From DASVTU01 sp036387415 (GTDB taxonomy: Bacteria; Acidobacteriota; Blastocatellia; Pyrinomonadales; Pyrinomonadaceae): a stretch of DNA of 64,000 nucleotides. Position numbers and translations under genes: made by a program. The notes beneath the pieces are model-generated. The model saw only the letters and a list, made by a program, of their open reading frames with translations. It searched no databases and was not told the origin of the DNA. This document shows positions 52,865 to 61,791 of the stretch, piece by piece. The DNA is taken from contig DASVTU010000039.1 of the NCBI GenBank assembly GCA_036387415.1, forward strand, positions 992,001 through 1,056,000, in the 5' to 3' direction. Position 1 is the stretch's first letter. Each line of letters begins with the position of its first letter.

Positions 52865-54184
52865 ATGGAAGGTTCAAACAACATCACTATCACGCTGGCC
52901 TTCGTCGCGGGTCTGGCATCTTTCCTATCGCCGTGTGTCTTGCCGCTCGTTCCCGGTTACATCTCTCTGATTTCGGGCGTGAGCATCGACCACCTCAAGG
53001 GCGAGGGCGAGGCCTCGCGCACCAACGCCAAGCGCGCCGTTATCATCAACTCGCTGGCCTTCAACGCGGGGCTTTCGCTCATCTTCGTCTCGCTCGGTGC
53101 GGCGGCTGGCTTCGTCGGCGCGGCGGTGCTCTCGAATCCGTGGGTGCGCTGGATTGGTGGGTTGGTTATCATCGCGTTCGGTCTACAGTTAATCGGCGTC
53201 CTGAAAATCGGTGCGCTCTACCGCGACACGCGCAAGTTCTCCGACGAGAAACCGCGCGGCGCGCTCGGCTCGCTCGCGCTCGGCATGGCCTTCGCCGCCG
53301 GATGGACGCCCTGCATCGGCCCCATCCTCGGCGGCATCATCGGCCTCGCCGCGACGAGTGGCGGTTGGAAAAGCGGACTCATCCTGTCGTCGTTCTATTC
53401 CGCCGGACTCGCCGTGCCGTTTCTCGTCACGGGACTCCTGCTCAACAAGTTCCTCGGCTTCTACACATGGTTTCGCCGGCACTTGCACAAGGTCGAAGTG
53501 GTGTCGGGCTTAATGCTGATTGCCATCGGCATCATGGTGGCGACCAACACGGTGACGCGAATCGCCAACGTCGCTTCGGGCGTGCTGCCCAACGCCGAAT
53601 CGTGGGTGCAGAGTTGGAGCAACAAGTCTGACCAGAACCGCGCAGCAGCGACGACGGCGACAACAACCGCCACCAAGCCTTCATCAAACAACGCGACGGG
53701 CGGCGGCGCAGCAGCCAATAACAGCGCGTTCAAACCCGTGCCCGACGTTGAATTGAAGACGCTCGACGGCGCGGCTTTTCGCCTCGACGAGATGCGCGGA
53801 CAGGTAGTGCTCCTGAATTTCTGGGCGACGTGGTGCGTGCCCTGTCGTTCGGAGATTCCGGCGTTGAATGAGATGAATCGTGAACTTCAAGGTCGCGGCT
53901 TCCGTGTCGTCGGCGTCTCGACGCACGACGACGCGGAGGGCGTCCGCGAGTATCAGAAAGACATCAAGCAGGACTACACCGTCGTGTTGGGCGACGATGC
54001 GGTGGCGACCGCGTTTGCCGTCGTGCCGCTGCCGACCACGTTCATCATCGACCGCGAGGGGCGCATTCGTCAGACCATCATCGGCGAACGCAAGCGCGCC
54101 GATTTTGAATCCGTCATCCTGCCGCTCCTAGATGAGCAGCCCGCAAACGCTTCGAACGCCGCGACGAGCGCGGACGGCAGATGA
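52865..54184 (+). CDS. CcdA-type membrane reductant transporter fused to a TlpA thioredoxin domain
   Basis: 439 residues. N-terminal DsbD/CcdA membrane domain with six helices (about 8-235): ASFLSPCVLPLVPGYISLI (first redox Cys) and AFAAGWTPCIGPILGGI (second redox Cys). These two Cys move electrons from cytosolic thioredoxin across the membrane. A Thr/Ala/Asn-rich linker leads to a thioredoxin domain (~290-425) with ATWCVPCRSEIPALNEMN and cis-Pro in VVPLPTTFIID. So one polypeptide can pass reducing power to periplasmic partners, probably including the two neighbouring thioredoxin-fold proteins. The CcdA-TlpA fusion is known in other phyla. Confidence 0.93.
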   Translation: MEGSNNITITLAFVAGLASFLSPCVLPLVPGYISLISGVSIDHLKGEGEASRTNAKRAVIINSLAFNAGLSLIFVSLGAAAGFVGAAVLSNPWVRWIGGLVIIAFGLQLIGVLKIGALYRDTRKFSDEKPRGALGSLALGMAFAAGWTPCIGPILGGIIGLAATSGGWKSGLILSSFYSAGLAVPFLVTGLLLNKFLGFYTWFRRHLHKVEVVSGLMLIAIGIMVATNTVTRIANVASGVLPNAESWVQSWSNKSDQNRAAATTATTTATKPSSNNATGGGAAANNSAFKPVPDVELKTLDGAAFRLDEMRGQVVLLNFWATWCVPCRSEIPALNEMNRELQGRGFRVVGVSTHDDAEGVREYQKDIKQDYTVVLGDDAVATAFAVVPLPTTFIIDREGRIRQTIIGERKRADFESVILPLLDEQPANASNAATSADGR

Positions 54185-54244
54185 GAAGTTGCTGCAACGT
54201 GCAGACCAATATCTCTCCCTTCGTTGATACAGGAGAAACTCGCT

Positions 54245-55033
54245 ATGTCTAAGTTTTTGACTCTCGCCGCCATCATTATCTTGACGCTCGCGTCTTCAAG
54301 AGCGACGGTGAGCGCGCAGCAAACCACGCCCGCCGCGCCGTCGCAAAAATCAACTCCGTCGCCAACCGCCGCTCCCGCGCGAACACCCGCGCCGACACAC
54401 GTTCCCGCGCAGACGCCGACGGCGACGCCAACCACCGCTCCGCCTGCCGCCGCGCCCGCGCCGCCCGCCACCGGACTCGTCCGCACGCCCGACGGACATG
54501 AGTACGCGCCTTTGCAGGAACGCACGATTAACTACAAGGATTGGACGTTCAAAAGTTTGAAGGACGGCACGCCCGTCAACCTGCGCGAATGGTCGAAGGG
54601 CAAGCGTCTGGTGTTGGTTCTCTACTACGCGCCGTGGTGCGGCAACTGGAAACTCGAAGCGCCCGTCGCGGCGAGATTGCATGAGAAGTACAAGCAGCAT
54701 GGCTTCGACATCATCGCCGTCAACGAATACGGCGCGGCGGACGATGCGACGCGCAAGTATTTCGCCGATACAGGTTCCTCATACACGGTCGTGGTCGAAT
54801 CGGAAGGACGCGAGGCGCGCGACCAGACGACGCACTACACATACCGTCAGGCGTGCGGCGACCCGCGCCGTTGGGGTTCGCCCTTCAACATCTTTCTCGA
54901 ACCGTCGAAGCTGAACAAGACGGGCGAAGTCCTCACTGAGAAGGCTTGGATTGTGGGCGGCGAACTGGTCGAAGATGAAGTGGAGAAGTTTATCCGGCAA
55001 CGTCTCGGCCTCGGCGACAAGGCGAGCAAATAA
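54245..55033 (+). CDS. Secreted thioredoxin-fold protein lacking the second active-site Cys
   Basis: 262 residues from the ATG at 54245 (AGGAG upstream, spacing about 9). Signal peptide ~1-24. A long Pro/Thr/Ala linker (25-85), then a thioredoxin-like domain: FKSLKDGTPVNLREWSKGKRLVLVLYYAPWCGNWKLEAPV. The active site reads WCGNW, so only one Cys of CxxC is kept; a further Cys lies in RQACGDPRRWG. In DsbC/peroxiredoxin-like or NosL-like proteins one Cys may bind metal or act as a thiol with a distant partner. The clear family is AhpC/TSA-like; exact role unknown. It is 60 bases after the CcdA fusion and probably in one operon. Confidence 0.8.
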   Translation: MSKFLTLAAIIILTLASSRATVSAQQTTPAAPSQKSTPSPTAAPARTPAPTHVPAQTPTATPTTAPPAAAPAPPATGLVRTPDGHEYAPLQERTINYKDWTFKSLKDGTPVNLREWSKGKRLVLVLYYAPWCGNWKLEAPVAARLHEKYKQHGFDIIAVNEYGAADDATRKYFADTGSSYTVVVESEGREARDQTTHYTYRQACGDPRRWGSPFNIFLEPSKLNKTGEVLTEKAWIVGGELVEDEVEKFIRQRLGLGDKASK

Positions 55034-55055
55034 AACTTGTAGCAGTTTTGACTAG

Positions 55056-55101
55056 AACGAAAAACCGCCCGGCGTCGTGTGCATTCGGGCGGTTTTTCGT
55101 T
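55056..55101 (+). terminator. Rho-independent terminator
   Basis: A perfect 16-bp stem AACGAAAAACCGCCCG / complement with a 14-base loop; TTTTTCG on the right. It closes the thioredoxin operon. Confidence 0.88.
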
Positions 55102-55323
55102 GTAGAATGCTTGCCGCGCGCTTCGCAACCATCTCCCCGACGGACAGGAAGCGCGCCAGTGAGTCGGCTGTCAGGCTTCCGTCGAACCATCTGACAGCAA
55201 AATTCCAACAGTCAAACAAGGAATCAGATTTTCCCCGGCCTCGTTTTCTTTCGTCTCAAGAATAATCGAGTCGCCACGTCTGAACTGAACCGCGACCCAC
55301 GAAGGGTTTTTGGAGAATTGTGT
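55102..55323 (+). other. Upstream region of the subtilase gene
   Basis: No gene or clear promoter. A possible bulged hairpin (GACGGACAGGAAGC facing GCTTCCGTC) lies near 55138-55185. The last ~90 bases share short ordered pieces with the leader at 48427-48720. Confidence 0.35.
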
Positions 55324-58300
55324 ATGTCGCCCTCGCTGTCTCGACGCAAGGCCGTCGTCCTCGCTCGTCGCTCGCCACGGCGCGTTTCGCTTCTGTGTTT
55401 GCTGCTCGTCGCTTCCGTCGCGGCGCTCCCGCACGCGGCAGACGCCGTGTTGCAGCAGCAAACGTCTGCCGTCGCCTCGGCTGATAAATCTCGCGCGCAA
55501 GCGGAATTCGTCCCCGGCGAAATTCTCGTACGCTTTCGCAACGACGCGCAGACCGACGCGAACGGCGCGCAGACGGCGACAACGATTCCGTCTGTCGGTC
55601 AGGAGAAATTCGTCGGGCAGCAAGTGTTACGCGTCGGCGGACGCGAGATTTCGTTGACGGTCGAACGCCTTGACGCGTCGGAGATGGTTGACGGTTTACG
55701 TCTCGCCCGCGTCGCGCCGCAAGAGACGATGCCAGCCATCGACGCGCTCAACGCGCGCCCCGACGTGCTCTACGCCGAGCCGAACTACGTCCGCCGCGCC
55801 TCGCGCACGCCCAACGACCCGCGCTACGCCGAGATGTGGGCGCTCAAGAACACGGGACAGCAGGGCGGCGTAGCGGGCGCGGATATTGACGCCGAACCCG
55901 CCTGGGATGTGACGACGGGCGACAGACAGATTGTTGTCGGCGTCGTCGATTCCGGCATCGACATCAATCACCCAGACCTCCGCGACAACATCTGGCGCAA
56001 CCCCGCCGAAGTCGCGGGCAATCACATCGACGACGATGGCAACGGCTTTGTCGATGATGTGCACGGCTACGATTTCTTCCACAACGACGGGAGCGTCTAC
56101 GACGGCGCGGCGGGCGACAACTCCACCGACGCGCACGGCACGCACGTCGCCGGAACCATCGGCGCGACAGGCAACAACGGCACGGGCGTCACAGGCGTCA
56201 ACTGGCAAACAAGTCTGATGTCGCTCAAGATTCTCGGACGCGACGACGAGGCTCCCGCGCCGTCCAGCGTCTTGACGAGCGTGCGCGCATACAACTACGC
56301 ACGCATGATGCGCGAACTCTGGACGGCGACGGGCGGAGCGCGCGGCGCAAACATTCGCATCCTCAACAACAGCTACGGCGGCTACGGTCGCTCGCAAGCC
56401 GAACTCGATGCCATCCGCGCGCTCGCCGCGTCGAATATCCTCTTCGTCGCAGCGGCGGGCAATGAACACAACAACAACGACGACAATCCCGCTTATCCGG
56501 CGAGCTACGACGCGCCCAACCTCGTCTCCGTCACCGTCATGGACAGGCGCGGCGAGTACGTCTTCGGCTCGTTCAATTTCGGACAGCGTACGGTTCACAT
56601 GGGCGCGCCCGGTTTGGAGATTCTCAGCACCACGCCGAACGGAACCTATTCCGTCTTCGACGGTTCTTCGATGGCCGCACCGCACGTCGCGGGCGCGGCG
56701 GCACTCATCTGCGCCGCGAATCCTGTCATCAGCGTCGCGCGTATGCGGAGCGCGCTGCTCTATAGCGGCGACGAGGTTTTGAATCTCCTCGCGCGCACCA
56801 CGACGGGACGCGCCTTGAACGTGGCGAAGGCTTTGGAGAGCGCGGCGGAAGCGGATTCGACGCCGCCCGCAGTGCCCGCCAATTTTCACGTCGCTTCGCA
56901 GACGGGTCGCTCCGTCCGTTTGGAGTGGATTGCGCCGGGCGACGACGGCAATGCCGGAGGACGCGCCGCAGCCTACGAGATTCGTTATTCGGATGCGCCG
57001 CTCGACAATGATGTGGGCTTCGCCGCCGCGCGTCCGGTGTCGGTCGTCGTGCCGCGTCCGTCGGTTGCGGGTACGACGCAGTTCGTCAACGTGCGCGTTC
57101 CCTTTCAACACACCAACGGCTTCTTCGGCATACGCGCACTCGACAACGCGGGCAATGCGAGCGGCGTGGCGAGCGCGGGCGTTGCGGTCGAACAGTCGTT
57201 GGCTGACCCCTACGTCATCACACAGAGCGCGGCGGGTCAACTGACGACGGGCGGCCAACCGCTCGGACTGCGCGGCGACGATGCCTATTTGGAAAACTAT
57301 CAACTGCCGTACAACATTCAGTTGTTCGGCCAGAACATCAGCAGCGTCTCCATCTCGTCGAACGGCGCGCTCTATTTCTCTCTCGCTCCCGACTTCCGTG
57401 GCTTCCCACGCTTAAACGATGGCAGGTCGCTCGACGCGTTCAGTTCGGTCGCGGGTTTGAACAACCGCGCGATGATTGCGGGTCTCTGGGACGACCTCCG
57501 CACAGACCGCCGCGCGGGCGACGACGTTTACATGTTGGTTGAACCGACGCGCGTCGTCTTTCGCTGGCAGGCCGTGACCTACAGTGCTCCGTACGGTCGG
57601 ACGACGGCGCGCGGCGAGCAGCCCGTCAATTTTGAAATCGAACTCGGACGCAACGGCACGATTCAGTTGCGCTACGGCGCGGGACAAAATCCACCCACCA
57701 ACACGCGTCTCTTTCCCGTCGTCGGACTCTCCGGCGGCGAGGACGCCTACGTCGTCGCGTCGCACACGTCGGAAGCCGCCGAAATCGCTTTGACCAACGC
57801 GCAGACCGTCAGTTTCACGCCACGCAATCCGCCGCCCGTGCCCGCCTCCGACATGCAACTCACCATGACGGACACGCCCGACCCCGTTTTCACCAATCAA
57901 CTGTTGACCTACACGCTCCGTGTCACCAATCAGGGCACACATGAGGCTTACAACGTCGTCGTCACAGACCAACTCCCCGCCGGAACAACATTTGTTTCCT
58001 GCAACTCGTTCGGCAACACCTGCACCGCCAACGCTGGCGGCACGGTCACAGCCAACATCAACGGACTCGGCAACTTCTCGACCGCCAACGTCGTCATCAC
58101 CGTCCGCGTCAACGCTCCGCCCGACACGTCGCTCGTTAACACGGCGACGGTCACAAGTCTTTTCCCCGACCCGAACCCGTCGAACAACAGCGCATCGACC
58201 ACGACGCGCGTTATCACCGAAACCTTCTTCGGCAACGTCCGTTCGGTCGTCGCGGGCTTCAAGCACACGCTCATCGTTAGAAACGACGGCACGGTCTGGG

Positions 58301-60336
58301 CGTGGGGCGACGGCTCCGCGGGCAAACTCGGCGAGGGCGGCGTGTGGGCGAGCAAACTGACGCCGCTTCAAGTGTCGGGTTTGACGGACGTGACGGCGGT
58401 CGCCGCCGGAGAAGAACATTCGCTTGCCTTGCGCTCGGACGGCACGGTCTGGGCATGGGGTTCAAACGTTCATGGCTTGCTCGGCGAGGCAGGCGGCGGC
58501 TTCCGCGATGCGCCGCAACCCGTCGCGGGGCTAACGAACATCACGGCTATCGCGGCGGGCGGGCAGTACAACGTCGCGCTCCGCTCCGACGGCACGCTCT
58601 GGTCGTGGGGACTCAATAACGACGGGCTGCTCGGCATCGGCAACACCAGCGTTTTTTCAACACACACGCCGACGCAGGTCGCGGGTCTCGACGGCGTGGT
58701 CGCCATCGCCGCCGGACGCTTTCACACACTCGCGCTTCGTTCCGACGGCACGGTCTGGGCGTGGGGCATCAATACGAGCGGGCAGATGGGCATCCCTACC
58801 TCGACGCGCGTCGTTGCGACACCGATGCAGATTAACGGCCTCGCCAACATCAAAGCCATCGCCGCCGGACTCGCGCACACCGTCGCCCTTAGAAACGACG
58901 GCGTGGTGCTCGGGCTCGGCAGCGGTTCGTCCGGCCAGTTAGGTACGAACAGTTCCGCTAGCAGTCTCACGCCCGTTCAACCCGTCGGCATGACGAGCGT
59001 CGCTCATATCGCCGCCGGAAGCGGCCACACGCTCGCACTGAAAACCGACGGCACGCTCTGGGCATGGGGCGCAAACTCGAACGGCGAACTCGGCGAAGGC
59101 ACTTCGGGTGCGGGCAAGTCGCGACCCGTACAGGTATCGAACATCGCAGGCGTCGTGCAAATCTCCGCCAAAGAGAATTCCAACGCCGCGCTCCTGAACG
59201 ACGGCACCGTGCGGATGTGGGGCAACAACACCTATGGACAATTAGGCGACGGCTCAAACGTTAATCGTGCGACGCCAACACCCGTCAGCGGCCTCGCCTC
59301 CGTCTCGACGCCCACCTTCTCGCACAGCGGCACGTCGAGCCTTATCTACACGTCGCCCATCCGCGTCCGCCTCAGTTGCATCACCGAGGGCGCGCTCATC
59401 CACTACACGAAGGACGGTAGAGAGCCGACCGAAAGCGACCCCGCCGTGCTCTCCGGCGAATCCGTCTTTATCGAATCGTTCACGACGCTCAAGGCCAAAG
59501 CATTTCGCGGCGGTTGGACGCCGAGCAGCACGAAGGAGACGACCTACTATTTCACCCTTCCGCCCAACCGCATCGACGACGCGCGTTTCTTCGTCGAACA
59601 ACACTACCGCGACTTCTTCAGCCGCGAGGCCGACGCTCCCGGTCTCGCATTCTGGATGGGCGTGATTCATGGTTGCGCGTCGCTCGTCTCCGAGCAGGAA
59701 CGCGCGCGATGCATCGACAATCGACGCACCAACGTCTCCGGCGCGTTCTTCCTCTCCGTCGAATTTCAGAACACGGGTTATCTCGTCTATCGCATGGAGA
59801 AGGCGAGCTACGCGCGGATGCCGCGTCTTGCGACGTTTCTGCCCGACACGCAGGCGATTGGCGCGGGCATCGTCGTCAACGCGCCCGGTTGGGAAGCGAA
59901 ACTGGAAGAGAACACACGCGCCTTCCTCGATGCGTGGGTCAACCGCGCCGAGTTCACAACGCGTTATCCGGCGAGCCTCACGGCTGACGAATACGTCAAT
60001 CGACTATTCGCCAACGCGGGCTTCACACCCGACGCCGCCGAACGCGCCGAACTCGTCAACGGCTTAAACGGCGGCACCGAAACACGCGCCACAGTGCTCC
60101 GCAAAGTAGCCGAAAACGCCGTCTTCAGCCGACAGGAATCCAACCGCGCCTTCGTCCTCATGCAATACTTCGGCTACCTCCGACGCAACCCCGACGACGC
60201 GCCCGACAACAACCTCAACGGCTACAACTTCTGGTTGAATAAGCTCAACGAGTTTGGCGGCGATTTCGTCCGCGCCGAGATGGTCAGGTCGTTCCTCATC
60301 TCCGGCGAATACCGACAGCGTTTCCCTTTGCAGTAA
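55324..60336 (+). CDS. Secreted subtilisin-like S8 protease with RCC1 propeller and DUF4214 C-terminus
   Basis: 1670 residues from the ATG at 55324 (TTTGGAG upstream). Signal ~10-40. A propeptide-like region (FVPGEILVRF, RPDVLYAEPNYV). S8 protease with D209 (VVDSGIDINHPDL), H271 (DAHGTHVAG) and S449 (GSSMAAPHVAG). ~520-620: FN3-like; ~640-830: beta domain; ~840-960: DUF11 (PDPVFTNQLLTYTLRVTNQG). ~970-1325: six or seven RCC1 repeats (GTVWAWG, HSLALRSDG). ~1330-1410: a CHB_HEX-like domain (ALIHYTKDGREPTESDP). ~1415-1670: DUF4214 like that of the 45631-48426 protein. Probably exported and surface-attached, with RCC1 used for substrate or partner binding (inference). It is the largest gene in the window. 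Confidence 0.93.
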   Translation: MSPSLSRRKAVVLARRSPRRVSLLCLLLVASVAALPHAADAVLQQQTSAVASADKSRAQAEFVPGEILVRFRNDAQTDANGAQTATTIPSVGQEKFVGQQVLRVGGREISLTVERLDASEMVDGLRLARVAPQETMPAIDALNARPDVLYAEPNYVRRASRTPNDPRYAEMWALKNTGQQGGVAGADIDAEPAWDVTTGDRQIVVGVVDSGIDINHPDLRDNIWRNPAEVAGNHIDDDGNGFVDDVHGYDFFHNDGSVYDGAAGDNSTDAHGTHVAGTIGATGNNGTGVTGVNWQTSLMSLKILGRDDEAPAPSSVLTSVRAYNYARMMRELWTATGGARGANIRILNNSYGGYGRSQAELDAIRALAASNILFVAAAGNEHNNNDDNPAYPASYDAPNLVSVTVMDRRGEYVFGSFNFGQRTVHMGAPGLEILSTTPNGTYSVFDGSSMAAPHVAGAAALICAANPVISVARMRSALLYSGDEVLNLLARTTTGRALNVAKALESAAEADSTPPAVPANFHVASQTGRSVRLEWIAPGDDGNAGGRAAAYEIRYSDAPLDNDVGFAAARPVSVVVPRPSVAGTTQFVNVRVPFQHTNGFFGIRALDNAGNASGVASAGVAVEQSLADPYVITQSAAGQLTTGGQPLGLRGDDAYLENYQLPYNIQLFGQNISSVSISSNGALYFSLAPDFRGFPRLNDGRSLDAFSSVAGLNNRAMIAGLWDDLRTDRRAGDDVYMLVEPTRVVFRWQAVTYSAPYGRTTARGEQPVNFEIELGRNGTIQLRYGAGQNPPTNTRLFPVVGLSGGEDAYVVASHTSEAAEIALTNAQTVSFTPRNPPPVPASDMQLTMTDTPDPVFTNQLLTYTLRVTNQGTHEAYNVVVTDQLPAGTTFVSCNSFGNTCTANAGGTVTANINGLGNFSTANVVITVRVNAPPDTSLVNTATVTSLFPDPNPSNNSASTTTRVITETFFGNVRSVVAGFKHTLIVRNDGTVWAWGDGSAGKLGEGGVWASKLTPLQVSGLTDVTAVAAGEEHSLALRSDGTVWAWGSNVHGLLGEAGGGFRDAPQPVAGLTNITAIAAGGQYNVALRSDGTLWSWGLNNDGLLGIGNTSVFSTHTPTQVAGLDGVVAIAAGRFHTLALRSDGTVWAWGINTSGQMGIPTSTRVVATPMQINGLANIKAIAAGLAHTVALRNDGVVLGLGSGSSGQLGTNSSASSLTPVQPVGMTSVAHIAAGSGHTLALKTDGTLWAWGANSNGELGEGTSGAGKSRPVQVSNIAGVVQISAKENSNAALLNDGTVRMWGNNTYGQLGDGSNVNRATPTPVSGLASVSTPTFSHSGTSSLIYTSPIRVRLSCITEGALIHYTKDGREPTESDPAVLSGESVFIESFTTLKAKAFRGGWTPSSTKETTYYFTLPPNRIDDARFFVEQHYRDFFSREADAPGLAFWMGVIHGCASLVSEQERARCIDNRRTNVSGAFFLSVEFQNTGYLVYRMEKASYARMPRLATFLPDTQAIGAGIVVNAPGWEAKLEENTRAFLDAWVNRAEFTTRYPASLTADEYVNRLFANAGFTPDAAERAELVNGLNGGTETRATVLRKVAENAVFSRQESNRAFVLMQYFGYLRRNPDDAPDNNLNGYNFWLNKLNEFGGDFVRAEMVRSFLISGEYRQRFPLQ

Positions 60337-60436
60337 AAGGCAAGAGAGAGAAACGCCAAAAGGTCAAACGGGGAAATGGTGAAAGGGTTCGCTCCCCTTT
60401 TCCATTTCCCCGTTTGACCTTTAACCCTTCCTCGTT
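60337..60436. repeat. AAACGGG-word hairpin element
   Basis: A perfect 19-bp inverted repeat: AGGTCAAACGGGGAAATGG at 60361-60379 and its complement at 60402-60420; the inner GAAAGGG/CCCCTTTTC continues the stem. It lies between convergent genes. Confidence 0.85.
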
Positions 60437-60441
60437 CGAGT

Positions 60442-61014
60442 TCATCCCTGCTTCTTCGGCGTCATTGTCGTCGCTGGCGTCGGCTGCGAGATGCGCGTGC
60501 CCTGCGAGGCGACGGCCATCCATTTGCCGTTGCGCCTGACGAACACGTCGAGCCAGCGATGGTCGCCGCTGATGTCTTCTCCCTTGTACGTCCCTTTATC
60601 CTTCGAGTGATAACTGACGACCGCCGTGTCGCCATAGACGCGCACTTTCACGTCGCTTACGTCGATTGATTCAAACTTCAAATCGCCCGACTTGACCTGT
60701 TCGACCACCTGCGACATGTTGGCGACCCCGCCCTCCGGGTCAACGAAATAGGTCTCGGCATCGGCGTAGCGTTCCATCGAGGGCGCATCGCCGCGCACGT
60801 AAGCCGCCGCCCAATCCTTCTCTATCTGCGCTAACTCTCGCTCGGCATCGGCCTGACGCTGCGCCGCCGGCTGAATGTCGCCCGTCGCGGTGGGTCGAGC
60901 AGTGTTGGCTCCCGCATCCGCCGTCTGGTCGCTACTACCATCATTCGTGCAACCCCCGAACGCAAACGCCGTCGCGCCGAACAGTAACGCGTATGTAACA
61001 AGGGTTTTCTTCAT
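60442..61014 (-). CDS. NTF2-like (DUF4440) lipoprotein
   Basis: 190 residues. Lipoprotein signal ending AFAFGGC (Cys22), a low-complexity linker to ~55, then an NTF2-like domain: ELAQIEKDWAAAYVRGDAPSMERYADAETYFVDPEGG, MSQVVEQVKSGDLKF, then DVKVRVYGDTAVVSYHSKDKGTY, WLDVFVRRNGKWMAVASQGTRI. DUF4440/SnoaL-like domains bind small ligands; many are not enzymes. GGAGG lies upstream of the ATG at 61014. A candidate promoter with TTGACT and TAGAAG is at 61056-61084. The next gene upstream encodes another NTF2-like protein, but with a repeat arm between, so paralogy or function together is only suggested. Confidence 0.83.
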   Translation of the reverse strand: MKKTLVTYALLFGATAFAFGGCTNDGSSDQTADAGANTARPTATGDIQPAAQRQADAERELAQIEKDWAAAYVRGDAPSMERYADAETYFVDPEGGVANMSQVVEQVKSGDLKFESIDVSDVKVRVYGDTAVVSYHSKDKGTYKGEDISGDHRWLDVFVRRNGKWMAVASQGTRISQPTPATTMTPKKQG

Positions 61015-61055
61015 GGGAGTTAATCCTCCCGAACAGGGAATGAAAAATCAACAGG

Positions 61056-61084
61056 CTTCTATGCTAAATCTCACGTCGAGTCAA
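61056..61084 (-). promoter_or_regulatory. Candidate promoter for the NTF2-like lipoprotein gene
   Basis: On the minus strand TTGACT (61084-61079), a 17-base spacer and TAGAAG (61061-61056). The -10 matches the consensus poorly. Confidence 0.45.
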
Positions 61085-61164
61085 CAGGATTTTCATCAAC
61101 CCTTTCCCTTTCATTTCATCTCTGCGCCTCTGTGTCTCTGTGGCTGATTCTGTTTCTTGAAATC

Positions 61165-61587
61165 TTAGTTAATCACGTCAGGCCATTCTTCCGTCACGTC
61201 GCGCAGAGGGATAGGCGACGCATGATGCACCAACATTCGCCACTCCTGCCCCATGCGACGAAAAATGTTGGTGGCCTGCGCGGAGGCGGCCAGAAGTTCA
61301 CCTTCCACCATGAGCGAAATCGTCTCCGTGCAAACCACCCACGCCGCTTCACCCGCGAGCGTCACTTGCACGTCGCTCGCCGCGACCGACATCGAAGCCG
61401 TGACCGCGAAAATCATCGCCCAACTCTCGCGCACGCGCTCGTAGCCCACAATCGCATCTCTGCCGGGATGCACGCAGACCGCATGCACGTCGTCTGCCCA
61501 TAAGGCGTCCATCATGTCCACGTCGAGCGCGTTCATCGCCTCGTAAAAACGCGCATTCGCCGCGCGCACGCCTTCTTCGTCCGACAT
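61165..61587 (-). CDS. NTF2-like (SnoaL/DUF4440) protein
   Basis: 140 residues from the ATG at 61587 (GGAGG 11 bases upstream). One NTF2 fold: EGVRAANARFYEAMNALDVDMMDALWADDVHAVCVHPGRDAIVGYERVR, then SDVQVTLAGEAAWVVCTETI, then TNIFRRMGQEWRMLVHHASPI. The HPG and VHHASPI patterns are typical for soluble nuclear-transport-factor-2 proteins of the SgcJ/EcaC-like or SnoaL type; no catalysis can be assigned. No signal peptide, so cytosolic. A start at 61620 (TTG) would add 11 residues. Confidence 0.85.
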   Translation of the reverse strand: MSDEEGVRAANARFYEAMNALDVDMMDALWADDVHAVCVHPGRDAIVGYERVRESWAMIFAVTASMSVAASDVQVTLAGEAAWVVCTETISLMVEGELLAASAQATNIFRRMGQEWRMLVHHASPIPLRDVTEEWPDVIN

Positions 61588-61631
61588 CGCTTCAATGCCT
61601 CCGCCCGTCTGACTCGCCAAACGCGCCCAAG

Positions 61632-61732
61632 CATATAAAAAGAAGGCCGAAGGCGAAAGGCGAAAGACAAAAGAGGCCGTAAAAATTCCTCCACACTTCG
61701 GCCTTGTGCCCTTCGCCTTTTTCCTTTATGAG
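61632..61732. repeat. GGCGAAA-word hairpin element
   Basis: ATAAAAAGAAGGCCGAAGGCG and GGCGAAAGAC face CTTCGGCCTTGTGCCCTTCG and CCTTTTTCCTTTAT. It lies between divergent genes (NTF2-like, minus; DHH, plus). Confidence 0.65.
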
Positions 61733-61791
61733 CGAGTGCTGGTATGATGTCCCGCTTTGCCATCGCACATTTTCTTGTCTGACATGCACCG

